From Gavia stellata (taxonomy: Eukaryota > Chordata > Aves > Gaviiformes > Gaviidae), in NCBI RefSeq assembly GCF_030936135.1, contig NC_082637.1, forward strand, positions 47,432,603 through 47,496,602: a DNA stretch of 64,000 nucleotides, in the 5' to 3' direction. The translations under genes were made by a program, and so were the position numbers. A model generated the notes under the pieces. It was not told where the DNA came from, made no database searches, and saw only the letters and a program-made list of their open reading frames with translations. Every line of letters begins with the position of its first letter. Position 1 is the first letter of the stretch. Below are positions 41,231 through 51,740 of this stretch, in pieces.

Positions 41231-42640
41231 TGCCGACCCCTCGCGGGCACCGGCGCGGGAAGGAGGGTGAGGGAGCAGCGGCGCTGCGCGGCGGCTCAGC
41301 CCCGCTGTCCGAGCCCGCGTCCCGGGATGGGGGTGTGGAGCGGCACGGAGGCCCCGCGGCCGCCGCCACCTGTCGCCGCCCGGGTCCGCCTCAGCCGCTC
41401 ATCGCCGGGGACGGCGGCTCCAGGCGGGGTCTCGGTGCCTCCCCCCCCCCCTCCGCGGCCACCCCCGAGCGGATCCGCAAAGTCAGCGGCAGCCCCCGGC
41501 CATAGCAACGGCCGGGATGAAGCAGCCGCAGCCTCCCCGCACCTTTCCGAAGTGGCGCCGGCCCCGCTGGCAGCCCCGGTCCCGGCGATGCCCGACGAGG
41601 AGCCGCCGCGACCCCTCCGTGCCCACAGCCCAGGCCGAGCCCCAGATTTTCCCGCGTTACATTTCGCGCCTGGGCGTAACCAATCACCCAACCCGGCGCT
41701 GGCGTCACGGAGCGGCGGTTCCCGACGACCAACCGCTAGGCGGGGAAGTCAGAAGTCCCGCCCCCGAGGGCGGGGTCCGAGCGGGACGCGGATTCGCTTT
41801 CGCCGCCCTATTGGACAGGCTCCCGGCTCAGCGGCGGCATTCGAAACTGAGTGGGCTCGCGGGCCGGTGGGGCCGTCCTGCCCCGCCCCGGCTCCCGGCC
41901 TCGGAGGAGACGCTGATTGGCCCGCCGCGGAGGGGGAGGGGGGAGGAGGCGGGGCTGGCGAGCCTGGGCAGGCTTGGCGCGCGCTGCCTGCGGCCGGGCT
42001 GCCTGGGCCAATGGCCGCGGCAGCGCAGGGGTATTGGCGCGCCCGGCTCGCGGCGCATCACGTGCGCCGTTTAAAGGGGCCGCCGCGCGGGGCAGCGCTG
42101 CCCGCCCCGGCCGTGCGGCGCCCGCTGCGGCAGGGCCCGGCGGCGGCGGCTTCGCTTTTCCGCGGCGGGGGGAGCCCTTCCCCTGCCGCGGCTCTGCCCT
42201 CAGCGACGGGCGGAGCTGGGAGCGCAGTTGCCGGCGGGGAGGGCTCCCTCGTGAGGTGCGGCCGCCGCCGCGGCGCTGGGAGGGCGGGAGGGCGCCGTGG
42301 AGGGGGCGGCGCCGCCGCCGTTGTGGCGCTGGCGGGGCGCGCGGAGAGACGCCCCGTGCAGCGGCGGCCCCCCGCGGTGGTTAGCGGCGCGGAGCCGGGG
42401 CTGCGCGCCCCCGCAGGCGTTCGCCGCCGGCAGCGCGGCCTGGCGGGGGTCCTGCAGCCCGCGGGGCTGTCCTGCCGGGGCTGTCCGGCCCGGCGGCCCC
42501 AGCGGCGCCCCCGCCGTGTTGCTGCAGAGCAACAGGCACCCGTCCCCGGAGCGTGCGAAGTGGGTAGGAGATGTGCCAAAGGGCGGCGGGGGCTGCCGCG
42601 AGTCGGGAGCTGCAGGAGGTTTTTCAGGCACGTGGTATTA

Positions 42641-45600
42641 AAAGTTTGTGCAGGTTACTAATTTTAGTGTATGACTCTTCGAGGGGTGGGTGGTTTGGGT
42701 TTTTTTTTTTCTCTCAATCTGATGCAGCAGTTTAGGTATTTTTACTGCGATTACTGAAACGGGATCTTAAAATCTAGATTTCCATCCTCTGAAACCGAGA
42801 GCCGATCCAGTTCTGCAGCCGGTTAGCACAAAGCACTGCGCGCAGGGAAGCTGCAGGTCCGCTTGGGCCACAGGAAAAGGGGATTTCTGTCGGCTGTAAC
42901 CCATCGGCGTGAGTAAGAGGTGTGTGGCTGCTCTGTGAAAGATCTGGTGGTAGCAGGGAATGATTTGGAAACACGATGGCGTACACTGATCTGACTTTAG
43001 GTGGTAAAAACATGGAACAGGTGGTATGTTCAGTTTTTAAAAATGCAAGTAGCCGCTGTGCCTCATTTACTGAATCCTTTGGAAATCTCGTTACTTGAAA
43101 CTCAAAAGGCTCTAGCTTTATCAGATACAGCAGTACTTCATTTATTTTATGCTGGTTTTCTGCATTTTTTAAGCAGTAGATCTCACTGTTCTAAAGCAGG
43201 AGCACATTTCTCGGCACTTGGTGTGGGCCTTTTATGCTGAAGCTAACTAGTAGCATTACATTAACATGCTACTTTTGCCTCACTGTCTTACCATCACATT
43301 GAGTTTTACTGACTATTTAGTTATAGGTTGTGAAATAAGTAACTCACATTTCTTACACTAACAGCTACATTTTGAGACAAATATCAAGAGCACAGAGAAG
43401 CCACGAGGCTGTAAAAATGGTGCAAGGTTTTTTCCCCCCATTCTGCTTTGTTCACTGCAGTTTGTACTGTAGGCTGCTGCCCTGTAAGAGTGTTAGCAAT
43501 CATCACTGCTGACAGGAACAGGAAAGTCAGGGGAGACCAAATTTGCAGCGTATAACTACTAACTAACCCACCTCTCGATAATGGGAATCTCTACCAGTTC
43601 TTCCAACGTAGAGACTGTAGTACTGGACTGCAGTATTAAGTATCCCTCCAGACATAGGCAGACTTTTTATTATAAATTACAGTTCAGTTTGTCACAACTA
43701 TCCTTTTCAACTAACTGAAAAAGCCCCTGATTTTTGCTTAGGTAAATTAGTGTTGGTAGTCATGGTGCCCCAGCTTCTCAAACTCAGTGTTGCGTGTCAA
43801 AGTCCTACCACTACTGTGCCAGGTCAGGCCATACCTACCAGGCCAGAAAAACACTACAACCTGTAATTTTTGTTTCCAAAATGAGCAAACAGGTTTCCAC
43901 ATGCTTAGATCTGACCCAGTTAAAAAGCTTCAGCCCTAAAAATAACCCATGGAAGAAAGTTCCGGTAGGAGAACAATGTTGTAGAGGAGTGGTAATACAG
44001 AAAGATGTGTTAAAATCTATTTGCGAAAAAAAATGACTCGTGTTAAAATAATTGCATCCCTAAACCAAACTGTGAATACCCTTCATAACTTTCCAAAGCT
44101 ACACGACTGATGCTTCAAGTAGTACATGTAGCTGATGAGGAACTCCAGTGACCGATGGAATTAATGTTATGATTGGGTACATAAAATTGTAGATACTGTG
44201 AATGGTGCAATGCATTGCGAGTAACTGAGTATTTCCATACTTACCCTATGCCACCTCAGTGTACACATTAAATTTTGTAATGACACTCAAAGGCCTGGCA
44301 GCAGGTTAACTTCTTTACATGGATCTTGTAAATTTTTCTAATGCTAAAGAATAGATCTTTGTTAATGGAGGCAGCTCAAGAGAAGGAAGAGGTGAGCTGA
44401 TGCCACTTCCGATATTTTAACTGCTCTGAACAGTAGTGTTTCATGTAGTAATAACAGTGACCCAAAAGAGAGAAGTGACCTCTCTGTCCAGATCCTGCTC
44501 CTGGAAGAGGAAACTTGCACGCAGAATGCACGTGGCCTAAAGGGCTTAAAACACTGCTTTTCAGTACATACAGCCATATGTATTAAACCAATAGTTCATG
44601 TAACATGATGTAAAACCAGTTCTAAATTAATCATCTGAGCTATAGTATCTTAACAATATTAAATATGTTCGCTCTTTATAGTACTTTGATGCTATGCTGC
44701 TAGCTTAATGTATAAAAGCATTAATATTTCAGTGTTAGTGTAGAAACAAGAAAAAGTTCTCTCTGAGAGGTAAAGGACGAAGATAATGAAAGATTATACA
44801 ACCTATAATCAGATCAAATCCTACTTATTATTACAACAAAGCATACCTTTTATTACACACAACATAATACAGAAATAGTGAAAGGATAGGGAGCATGAAT
44901 TCAACAGAAAACAAGGAAAAAGAACCTGTGTTCTAGCTGGCTGGTTGGACTCAGGAAGGACATCGTGATTCAGGAGTTGGAGGATAATAAACTCTTTTAG
45001 AAATAAAAAGTACAACAGTTAACTCTCTGAGGTGGGTAAATGCTGTATTTCTCCAACTGAAACAGAACACAAATATATGATAAATGAAGAGGGAGGAAGA
45101 TACTTTGTCTCTCTGAAGCATGCTTCAACCATTTCTAGTGATATTCCAAAGATCAAACGAGAAAAATTTGAGACAGTGATGGCCTTTAGGTAGGTAACAG
45201 CAAATACTTAGTCATACTGCAAGTAACTTTATTGTATGTTGTAATACGGATTTATATAATAACTTATAAATAGACATAATATCTTTTATCTAAGCGTTTA
45301 TTACTACATTTTCCAAGTTGCTTTATCTCAAATCAATACATCAAGACAATAAAATGGCTTATGTTAATAGCTCACTTGAGGTCAGCTACTCAGTGTTCCA
45401 GAGGGAAGGACACAGCATGAGGTAAGCATGCCCATAACAAAGATAATTTCCTATTTCTTCCTGTGAAGGTGATGGAAGAATAGTAGTCATCATAAGCAGG
45501 TCCGTCTTCAGTGACATAGCTCTTTACTGCTTAGCTTAAAATTTCATGTAGCCAATTGAATTCAGTAGAATTACGCTGCTGGAAAATGTACGTGATGGCT

Positions 45601-46190
45601 AGATCCACTAAGTGATGCAGTGTTACCCTCTCTACCTGTTTGGGTGCCCTGTGCCAGAATGGGACCTTGAGGCCTGCGGTGGGTTCAAGATGTTTCTACT
45701 CCAGGCAGGGAAGATTCAGGCACTACAGAATGAGATTCATGTCCGGGGGTGAGTGGCTGTAGGAAGGGTGAGGGACAGGATGCCCCTCACTGGTGATTAA
45801 ATGGTTAGCTGTAAAGGTCAGAGGAACATCATACTCTATTCACAATTCTCTGTCTCTTGTTATTGGGCACCTTTGCCCTTTAAAAAAGAATGAAGCAAGG
45901 GATCTTTTGGTAAAGGTGCCATATTCCATATCTATACCTGCTTGGGAAGCTTGTATAGGGCTGCTGTTGTTGCGCGCATCAAAAATCCACTTGCAGAGAG
46001 AACCTGGGTGGGGGAGTAACTTTGGCAGGCACCCTCATCTTGACTGAAATAAGATGAGTAATCTGCTGTCAGAAGGGTTAGGCATCTGTGGTCACCGCTG
46101 CGAATGCGAGAGTCGGGCTTTGCGTGCAAATACGTAGTCATACCAGATCCATCACTGCTACTTATTAAGTGTGAAAATCCAGGCAGAGTC
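42641..46190. other. Intergenic spacer between ZNF367 promoter and CR1
   Basis: Composition falls sharply from the CpG island to AT-rich DNA. No coding exon, RNA gene or mobile element was recognised by eye. Open frames are short and lack protein character. Confidence 0.45.
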
Positions 46191-47225
46191 AGAGAATCAC
46201 AGAATCACTAAGGTTGGAAAAGACCTGTAAGATCATCAAGTCCAACCATCAACCAAAAAAAACCACCACCATACCCATTAAGCCATGTCCCACAATGCCA
46301 CGTCCACACGTTCCTTGAACATCTCCAGGGATGGTGACTCCACCACTTCCCTGGGCAGTTTATTCCTGTGCCTCACCACTCTTCTCAGTAAAGAAATTTT
46401 TCCTAATACCCAGTCTGAATCCCCACTGGCGCAACTTGAGGCCATTTCCTCTCGTCCTGTCACTTGTCACTTGGGAGAAGAGACCAACACCCACCTCTCT
46501 GCAACCCCCTTTCAGGTAGTTGTAGAGAGCGATGAGGTCTCCCCTCAGCCTCCTCTTCTCCAGACTGAACAACCCCAGCTCCCTCAGCCGCTCCTCATCA
46601 GACTTGTGCTCCAGACCCCTCACCAGCTTTGTTGCCCTTCTCTGGACACGCTCCAGCACCTCAATGTCCTTCTTGTAGTGAGGGGCCCAAAACTGAACAC
46701 AGTATTCGAGGTGCAGCCTCACCAGTGCCGAGTACAGGGGCACGATCACCTCCCTGCTCCTGCTGGCCACACCATTTCTGATACAGGCCAGGATGCCATT
46801 GGCCTTCTTGGCCACCTGGGCACACTGCTGGCTCATATTCATCCGGCTGTCAATCAACACCCCCAGGTCCTTTTCTGCAGGGCAGCTTTCCAGCCACTCA
46901 TCCCCAAGCCTGTAGCGTTGTCTGGGGTTGTTGTGACCCAAGTGCAGGACCCGGCACTTGGCCTTGTTGAACTTCATCCAATTGGCCTCGGCCCATTGAT
47001 CCAGCCTGTCCAGATCCCTCTGCAGAGCCTTCCTACCCTCAAGCAGATCAACACTCCCACCCAACTTGGTGTCATCTGCAAACTTGCTGAGGGAGCACTC
47101 AATCCCCCCAAGTCCATCCAGATCATTGATAAAGTTACTAAACAAGACCAGTCCCAAAACTGAGCCCTGGGGGACTCCGCTTGTGACCGGCCGCCAACTG
47201 GATTTCACTCCATTCACCACATTGT
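46191..47225 (-). mobile_element. CR1 LINE, 5'-truncated, minus orientation
   Basis: The same CR1 type as at 10983-12092 but inverted. On the minus strand an open frame starting in the flank shows [20 protein letters not shown], the FADDT catalytic box near 47090 and the distal reverse-transcriptase region. A frameshift near 46385-46400 moves the last part ([20 protein letters not shown]) to another frame. The 3' end shows CR1 octamer-like repeats, TTAGTGATTCTGTGATTCTC, at 46191-46211. It is a dead fragment. The long plus-strand open frame over it is antisense shadow. Confidence 0.93.
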
Positions 47226-47458
47226 TTGGTTTCATGTCAACTGTAAAATCCAAGTTTTCTTTGTCCATCTCTTGTTGTTTGTGTAAGTCTGTAACTTGAC
47301 AATCACGCACTAATTGCACACAGTGAAAAGCTGCAAATGAAGAGATGACCGATTACTTTAGTCTTCCATGCAAGACTTTTAATCAGTTTGTGGTTTGAAA
47401 TCTGTATTACAGAAATTTCATTTTGATTAATAGAGCATCCAAAAACTAAGAGCTTTTT

Positions 47459-47917
47459 CTAAAGGTTTACATTTGTTTTAGAAAACAAAGACAAGTCATA
47501 TTTGTAACTAGTGCTATTTTTAGGTATCATTGTGGAATCTCTCTGAGAAGTTGTACTTTTTTTTTGACTCATTTGAAACTTTGTGAAAACAAAGCCATAT
47601 TCCACAAAACACCAAATATCTAATCTTACTGCTGAAATATTTCTGAATTCCTCATATTCGTCCCTCTCCAAAGATACTATGACCTTCAAAATGCCTATTA
47701 AATCTGCAAGTGCATTGTCTCTACAGTCAATAATGATACCCTTTTGTCTGCCATCTTTCATACACAGCCAAACTTCAGGAGGCTTTGATTCAAGCTTGTA
47801 GAATGTTTTAAATAAAAATAATGTTTCAAAAATTTCTAAAAAGCTTTCTGGGTACAGTGTTTGTTGAGGAAATCTAGTGTGGATGCTGTGATCAATACCA
47901 GAAGGCTCCACAAAGGC
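47459..47917 (-). CDS. Unidentified putative terminal exon (152 codons plus stop)
   Basis: On the minus strand a 152-codon open frame follows a plausible splice acceptor, cttttctag|GCCTTTGTG; the acceptor's own TAG closes the frame upstream, and there is no ATG at its start. It reads AFVEPSGIDHSIHTRF, then a segment with alternating hydrophobic residues (PPEVWLCMKDGRQKGIIIDC, VRLDIWCFVEYGFVFTKFQM) and a Ser/Thr/Lys-rich tail ending TNVNL. Composition looks like a folded domain plus a tail, not random AT-rich translation. A variant poly(A) signal ATTAAA lies at 47383-47378, about 75 nt past the stop. No family is recognised and upstream exons were not identified. It could be the last exon of an unlisted minus-strand gene, a decayed gene remnant, or chance. 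Confidence 0.4.
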   Translation of the reverse strand, partial: AFVEPSGIDHSIHTRFPQQTLYPESFLEIFETLFLFKTFYKLESKPPEVWLCMKDGRQKGIIIDCRDNALADLIGILKVIVSLERDEYEEFRNISAVRLDIWCFVEYGFVFTKFQMSQKKSTTSQRDSTMIPKNSTSYKYDLSLFSKTNVNL

Positions 47918-48383
47918 CTAGAAAAGATTTGGTTGGGGTTTTTTGTTGCTGTGTTGCGGTAATCTGGTGGTGTTAATGTGTTTCTCCAGACTAGAACAGG
48001 ACAAAGTAGCATCCCATTTCCTTCTTTTCAGTTCTAGTCTGAACATGTAGTTTCATCTTTCTGCAAAATAAAGCAACTATTCAGCGGCAAGCAGAGTTGA
48101 TCTAGGTAAACATTTCTTATACAGTATTTTATTACTGTATCATATTAATAGAAATATCTTCAGAAATTTTCATTTTGTTGTTAATTATGGCTATTTTTTA
48201 CAATTTAAGAACTGTGCAGAAATAATGGTAATATATTCTTTTTGCTGAGTTAGAGTTTCTGTCACATTAAAGGGCAAGGCAATTTGTCAGAAAATAAACC
48301 CCCTTGCGTTCCAGCTTGTCCTCAGATATCAGAGGGGCTGGGGGTGGCTAGGCTTAGATTCTGAGTGATGCCCAATTTTTCTG

Positions 48384-49292
48384 TGTTACAAGTCCGGTCG
48401 CGTTCAATGTATTGAACTCTCATGATTACGGAGACAGTCGTAACACCGTACACTTTCAGTCTAGTCGCGTTCCATGAACTAGCACGGCCACACTTAAGGG
48501 ATTTGGTGGTGTTCAGTGAGAACTCTCACGGCTAGATTAGTGAATAGTGCAGTTTTTTGAAGCAACAGATACACAAGTTCTTTTGGATTGCCGGTGATAA
48601 AATTACTGCTTGCAAAGCATGTGCAAATACCAAGAATACGAGTAACATAGCCTCGCTACAAAGGCGTTAAGTTATAAAGCAACTCTATAGAGATTTCTAA
48701 GTTTCCCGGGGAAGCACTCGGTATAACCAAGTGTTCGAATCTTACCCAAAGGCGTCCCTGTGGGGGGGAAGAGAGGCTCAGTCCGTCGACTGATCCCAGG
48801 TGTCAAAGGTGGTCTGCGATGGTATCTTCCCTGGCATCCTTCCTCTCTTAAGCCATTTTTATATTATTTGTCCTTACAGGTGGAGCTTGAGTGACTCTAG
48901 TCATACATACCTCTATTGTAATTGGTGTAAAAGTTTCTCATTCTGCTTTTAAAGGTATCGACTAAGAAAAATCCAGAGCACAAGCTCAGTGAGGGGTGGT
49001 CGCACCTTGGAGGTGGGTAGCTTTGGGATGGAGGTGTGTTTTCTGGTATTATAATGAGATTATAATGAGCAAAGTTCACCCAAAGGATAGTATTTTGTCA
49101 AAAAATGACAGACTGTTGGCTCAGGGTGGTAAATATGCAGCTCAGGGTAGTAAATATGCAGCTTGTCAGTTCCATAGTACCTTCCAGTTCCCGTCTTATC
49201 ACAGAGCCTGGCCACAGTGTCTGCACTCCGCTCCACTCTCCATGTAGTTTCTCTTAGAGTCAGCACACCAAGCTCCCCTGGTGTTGCCAACA
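48384..49292 (-). mobile_element. Probable solo LTR of an endogenous retrovirus, minus orientation
   Basis: On the minus strand the segment can begin TGTTGGCAACACC (49292) and end CTTGTAACA (48384), a TG...CA pair with short inverted ends. A TATAAAA box is at 48863-48857. Downstream come an R/U5-like section with a C8 run near 48770, a tRNA T-loop-like GATTCGAACAC and, near 48553, TTCAAAAAACTGCAC, which looks like a decayed AATAAA region. The section is richer in CpG than its surroundings. No gag, pol or env remnant flanks it, so a solo LTR is most likely. No target-site duplication could be confirmed, and the borders are approximate. Confidence 0.55.
49120..49161. repeat. 21-bp tandem duplication within the LTR-like segment
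   Basis: Two adjacent 21-bp copies, 49120-49140 and 49141-49161, of CTCAGGGTGGTAAATATGCAG type, differing at one base. In minus orientation they lie upstream of the TATA box, in the U3-like part, where duplicated enhancer units are common in LTRs. Confidence 0.85.
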
Positions 49293-50689
49293 TCTAAGGT
49301 TGCCTGGGGAACTTCTGTGGGATGGATTCCTTGCATATTCGCCACACTCCACCCTGAAGATTTCTTCAATGCTGTACCTTTAATATAAATTTAATTCCTA
49401 AATTACCTCCAGCAATTATTCCACAGTTTCCTACTTCAACTCGAAGCATGTCAGATCTGACTTGACTACCAGGATTTTGTAAATCTGTGAGCAGATAATA
49501 GCCCTAACTTAGTTGCTGTCATTATTTCCATTGATGCAAAACTGTTTGTGATGTCTTGAATGAGGATGAAGCTAGAAAGGGCACTGTCTGATGAAATTTT
49601 TTTACTCTGTGGCAAGCACGCCCTGGCCAAGGGGGTCTATGTGAAAGCTAGGGGAGACGCAGTGATTATGTTCAGGGCTTGGAGTAACTTGTAGGGGATG
49701 CACCATATTTTGTTTTATGGTGGTGTACCCAGACCTATCTGCATTCCGAGACGGAGGGAGGAGACAGCTGTTACGCTGCCAGTGCTGTCTCCAGTCCCAC
49801 ATTTTGAAGCACAGCAAGGAGTCCGATGTAGTTTCAAGGACCTGCACTAAGGATAATATTAATTTCAAACCAAGGTGGGATGTACAGTGAAGTTATCAGA
49901 ATAGAGGAAATGTTAGTTTCCCATGAACGATCAGGATGAAAACAGCCTCATCACTGAAATCACGGCTGCAATCAGCATTCTTTGGGCAATGGTGTCTGAA
50001 GGGCTGATATTTTTACAGCATGTGTTTGGGGTTACTGCCGCTGAGAGAGGGGGCAGGGATGTTTTGTCTGCGCAGTTGCCTGTACCCTGCGAACGAACCC
50101 TGTTGGGTCTCCAGCAGTGTTTGCACTGTTGGTTGTATTTATAGACCCGGGAGACAGTAAAAGGGCTTGCAGCTCACTCCAGCCATCGCTGTCTGTGACC
50201 GACATGGCTCCTGCAGTCACAGGGGCACCTGCACGTAGGGTCTCCCATCGCAGGGGCTCGGTGATGGCTGGGGAGCTCTGTTCACCGGTTTTGCTGAGCA
50301 GAGTGGCTCTACAAGTTAAACTGTGAAACCCGTACATCTCACGGTAGTGCGGCATTTGTAAGCTGTGGAAAGCGTTGCTGCGCGTGCTCGTGGAGGTCCG
50401 CCGAGGTAATAAACACCTCCGCAGCTCTTAAGTAGAAAGGGGTAATTCAGCAACTTCGTGAACCAGGCTGGTTTATGCAAGTGTGCTGGCCACCTAAACC
50501 GGAGCTGCCCTTGGCGTGCCTAGTCCATCTTTCATTAAAGTCACTCGTCAGTGGACATGGATTATGTCAAAAGACCCGTGGTGACACAGTTACGTGATGA
50601 CATCAGATTATAACCTCTTACTAAATAGTCTACCCAGACACGCATACAAATAGGCAGGACGTTTGCCAGCTTCCTACGATCACTGCGTC
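49293..50689. other. Intergenic spacer before HABP4 promoter
   Basis: Mixed-composition DNA with several short minus-strand open frames but no recognisable exon. If the exon at 47459-47917 belongs to a gene, its 5' exons would be expected here or in the HABP4 promoter region. None could be assigned. Confidence 0.4.
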
Positions 50690-51740
50690 CAAAGAACCGA
50701 TGGGCGAGTGCAGTGCGGGTGCCCGGACCGTAGCCCGGCGGTAGCCCGGCTGCACCTGCCGCTATCCGCGCCGTGGCCGCTAGCGGGCCGCGGGCAGCCC
50801 GGGGCGGGCGGGAACAGCTCTTGAATAATGCATAGCTCATGAATAATTAATCACGTCGAACGCCCTGAGCAGCACTCCGCATTGGTCAGTGAGCCATTAT
50901 TGGCTGTTCTGGCGCTGCGCGCTAATTGGCCGTAGCCGCACGTCAGGGGCGGGGCGGAGCCTAAAGCCGGGATTGGCTGCTCGCTCCTGCTGTTATTTAG
51001 TATTGGTCGCGCCTGTTGGCGCTGGGTGGGTCAGACGGCGTTGATAGGCGGTGGCTGCGGGGCTCCTCGGAGCTCTGAAGCTCGATTGGCTGCCGCGGCT
51101 CGGCGAAGGCCGGGGCTTCGGCAACGGCAACGGCGCGGCGGTCTGGGTAGCGCTGAGCCGGAGCCGGGGTCGGGGCCGGCGCGGCGGCCCTTCCCCTGTC
51201 GCGCTCTCCCGCCGCGCGCGTTGTTTCAGCCCTGCGCAGCGGCAGCCGCGGGAGCGCGGGTCGGGGGGGGAGGGGGGGAAGTCGTCCGCCGCGATGATGA
51301 AGGGGACGGTGGGCAGCCCGGTGGCCGCCGTCATGCAGGAGAGCTTCGGCTGCGCCGTCGCCAACCGCTTCTACCAGCTCCTGGACGACGAGTCGGACCC
51401 CTTCGACATCCTGCGCGAGGCCGAGCGCCGCCAGCAGCAGCGCAAGAAGCGCGACGAGGCGGCGGCCGCCCGGAGAGCCGGTCCCGGCGGCAGGGCGGGC
51501 GGCGGCAAGAGGGAGTCCCAGAAGGAGCGCAAGCAGCCTGGGAGTCCCCCCGCGCGCGGGGGGCCGCCGCAGCCCGGTACGCCGGCGGCGCCTCCTCAGC
51601 GGCGCGAGGCGGGGGGGCGGGCCCGCGGGGCGAGCGGCCCGGTAGCCGGTTTTCCTGAGGAGTGGGCTGCTGGCGGCTGCTCCCGGCGGCGTGATGCCGG
51701 GTGCGGGCAGCCCGGGCCCTGCAGCGCGGCGTGGCTCGCC
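50690..51740. promoter_or_regulatory. HABP4: CpG island and HABP4 promoter with six ATTGG (CCAAT) boxes
   Basis: GC- and CpG-rich DNA over the promoter and first exon of HABP4. ATTGG boxes (NF-Y type, all same orientation) lie at 50881, 50899, 50925, 50972, 51002 and 51085. GC boxes (GGGGCGGGGCGG) lie near 50946-50957. No TATA box is evident. The transcription start probably falls between about 51090 and 51290. A divergent transcript could start here as well; that is inference. Confidence 0.8.
51294..51576 (+). CDS. HABP4: HABP4 coding exon 1
   Basis: 283 nt, codons 1-94 plus one base, within the CpG island. After [20 protein letters not shown] it is acidic ([10 protein letters not shown]), then charged and Ala/Gly/Pro-rich with [15 protein letters not shown]. 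Donor CCCG|gtacgc. Translation continued past this donor is intronic. Confidence 0.92.

Noticed and set aside
46285-47163. 292-codon plus-strand open frame
   Set aside because: Antisense of the CR1 reverse-transcriptase fragment; CR1 antisense frames are often open by chance.
48731-48742. tRNA T-loop-like GTTCGAATC
   Set aside because: No acceptor stem, D-arm or anticodon arm around it; it belongs to the LTR-like segment.
50032-50355. 107-codon minus-strand frame as a possible 5' exon of the unidentified gene
   Set aside because: It has an ATG in fair context near 50205, but no convincing donor or protein similarity, so it could not be joined to the exon at 47459-47917.
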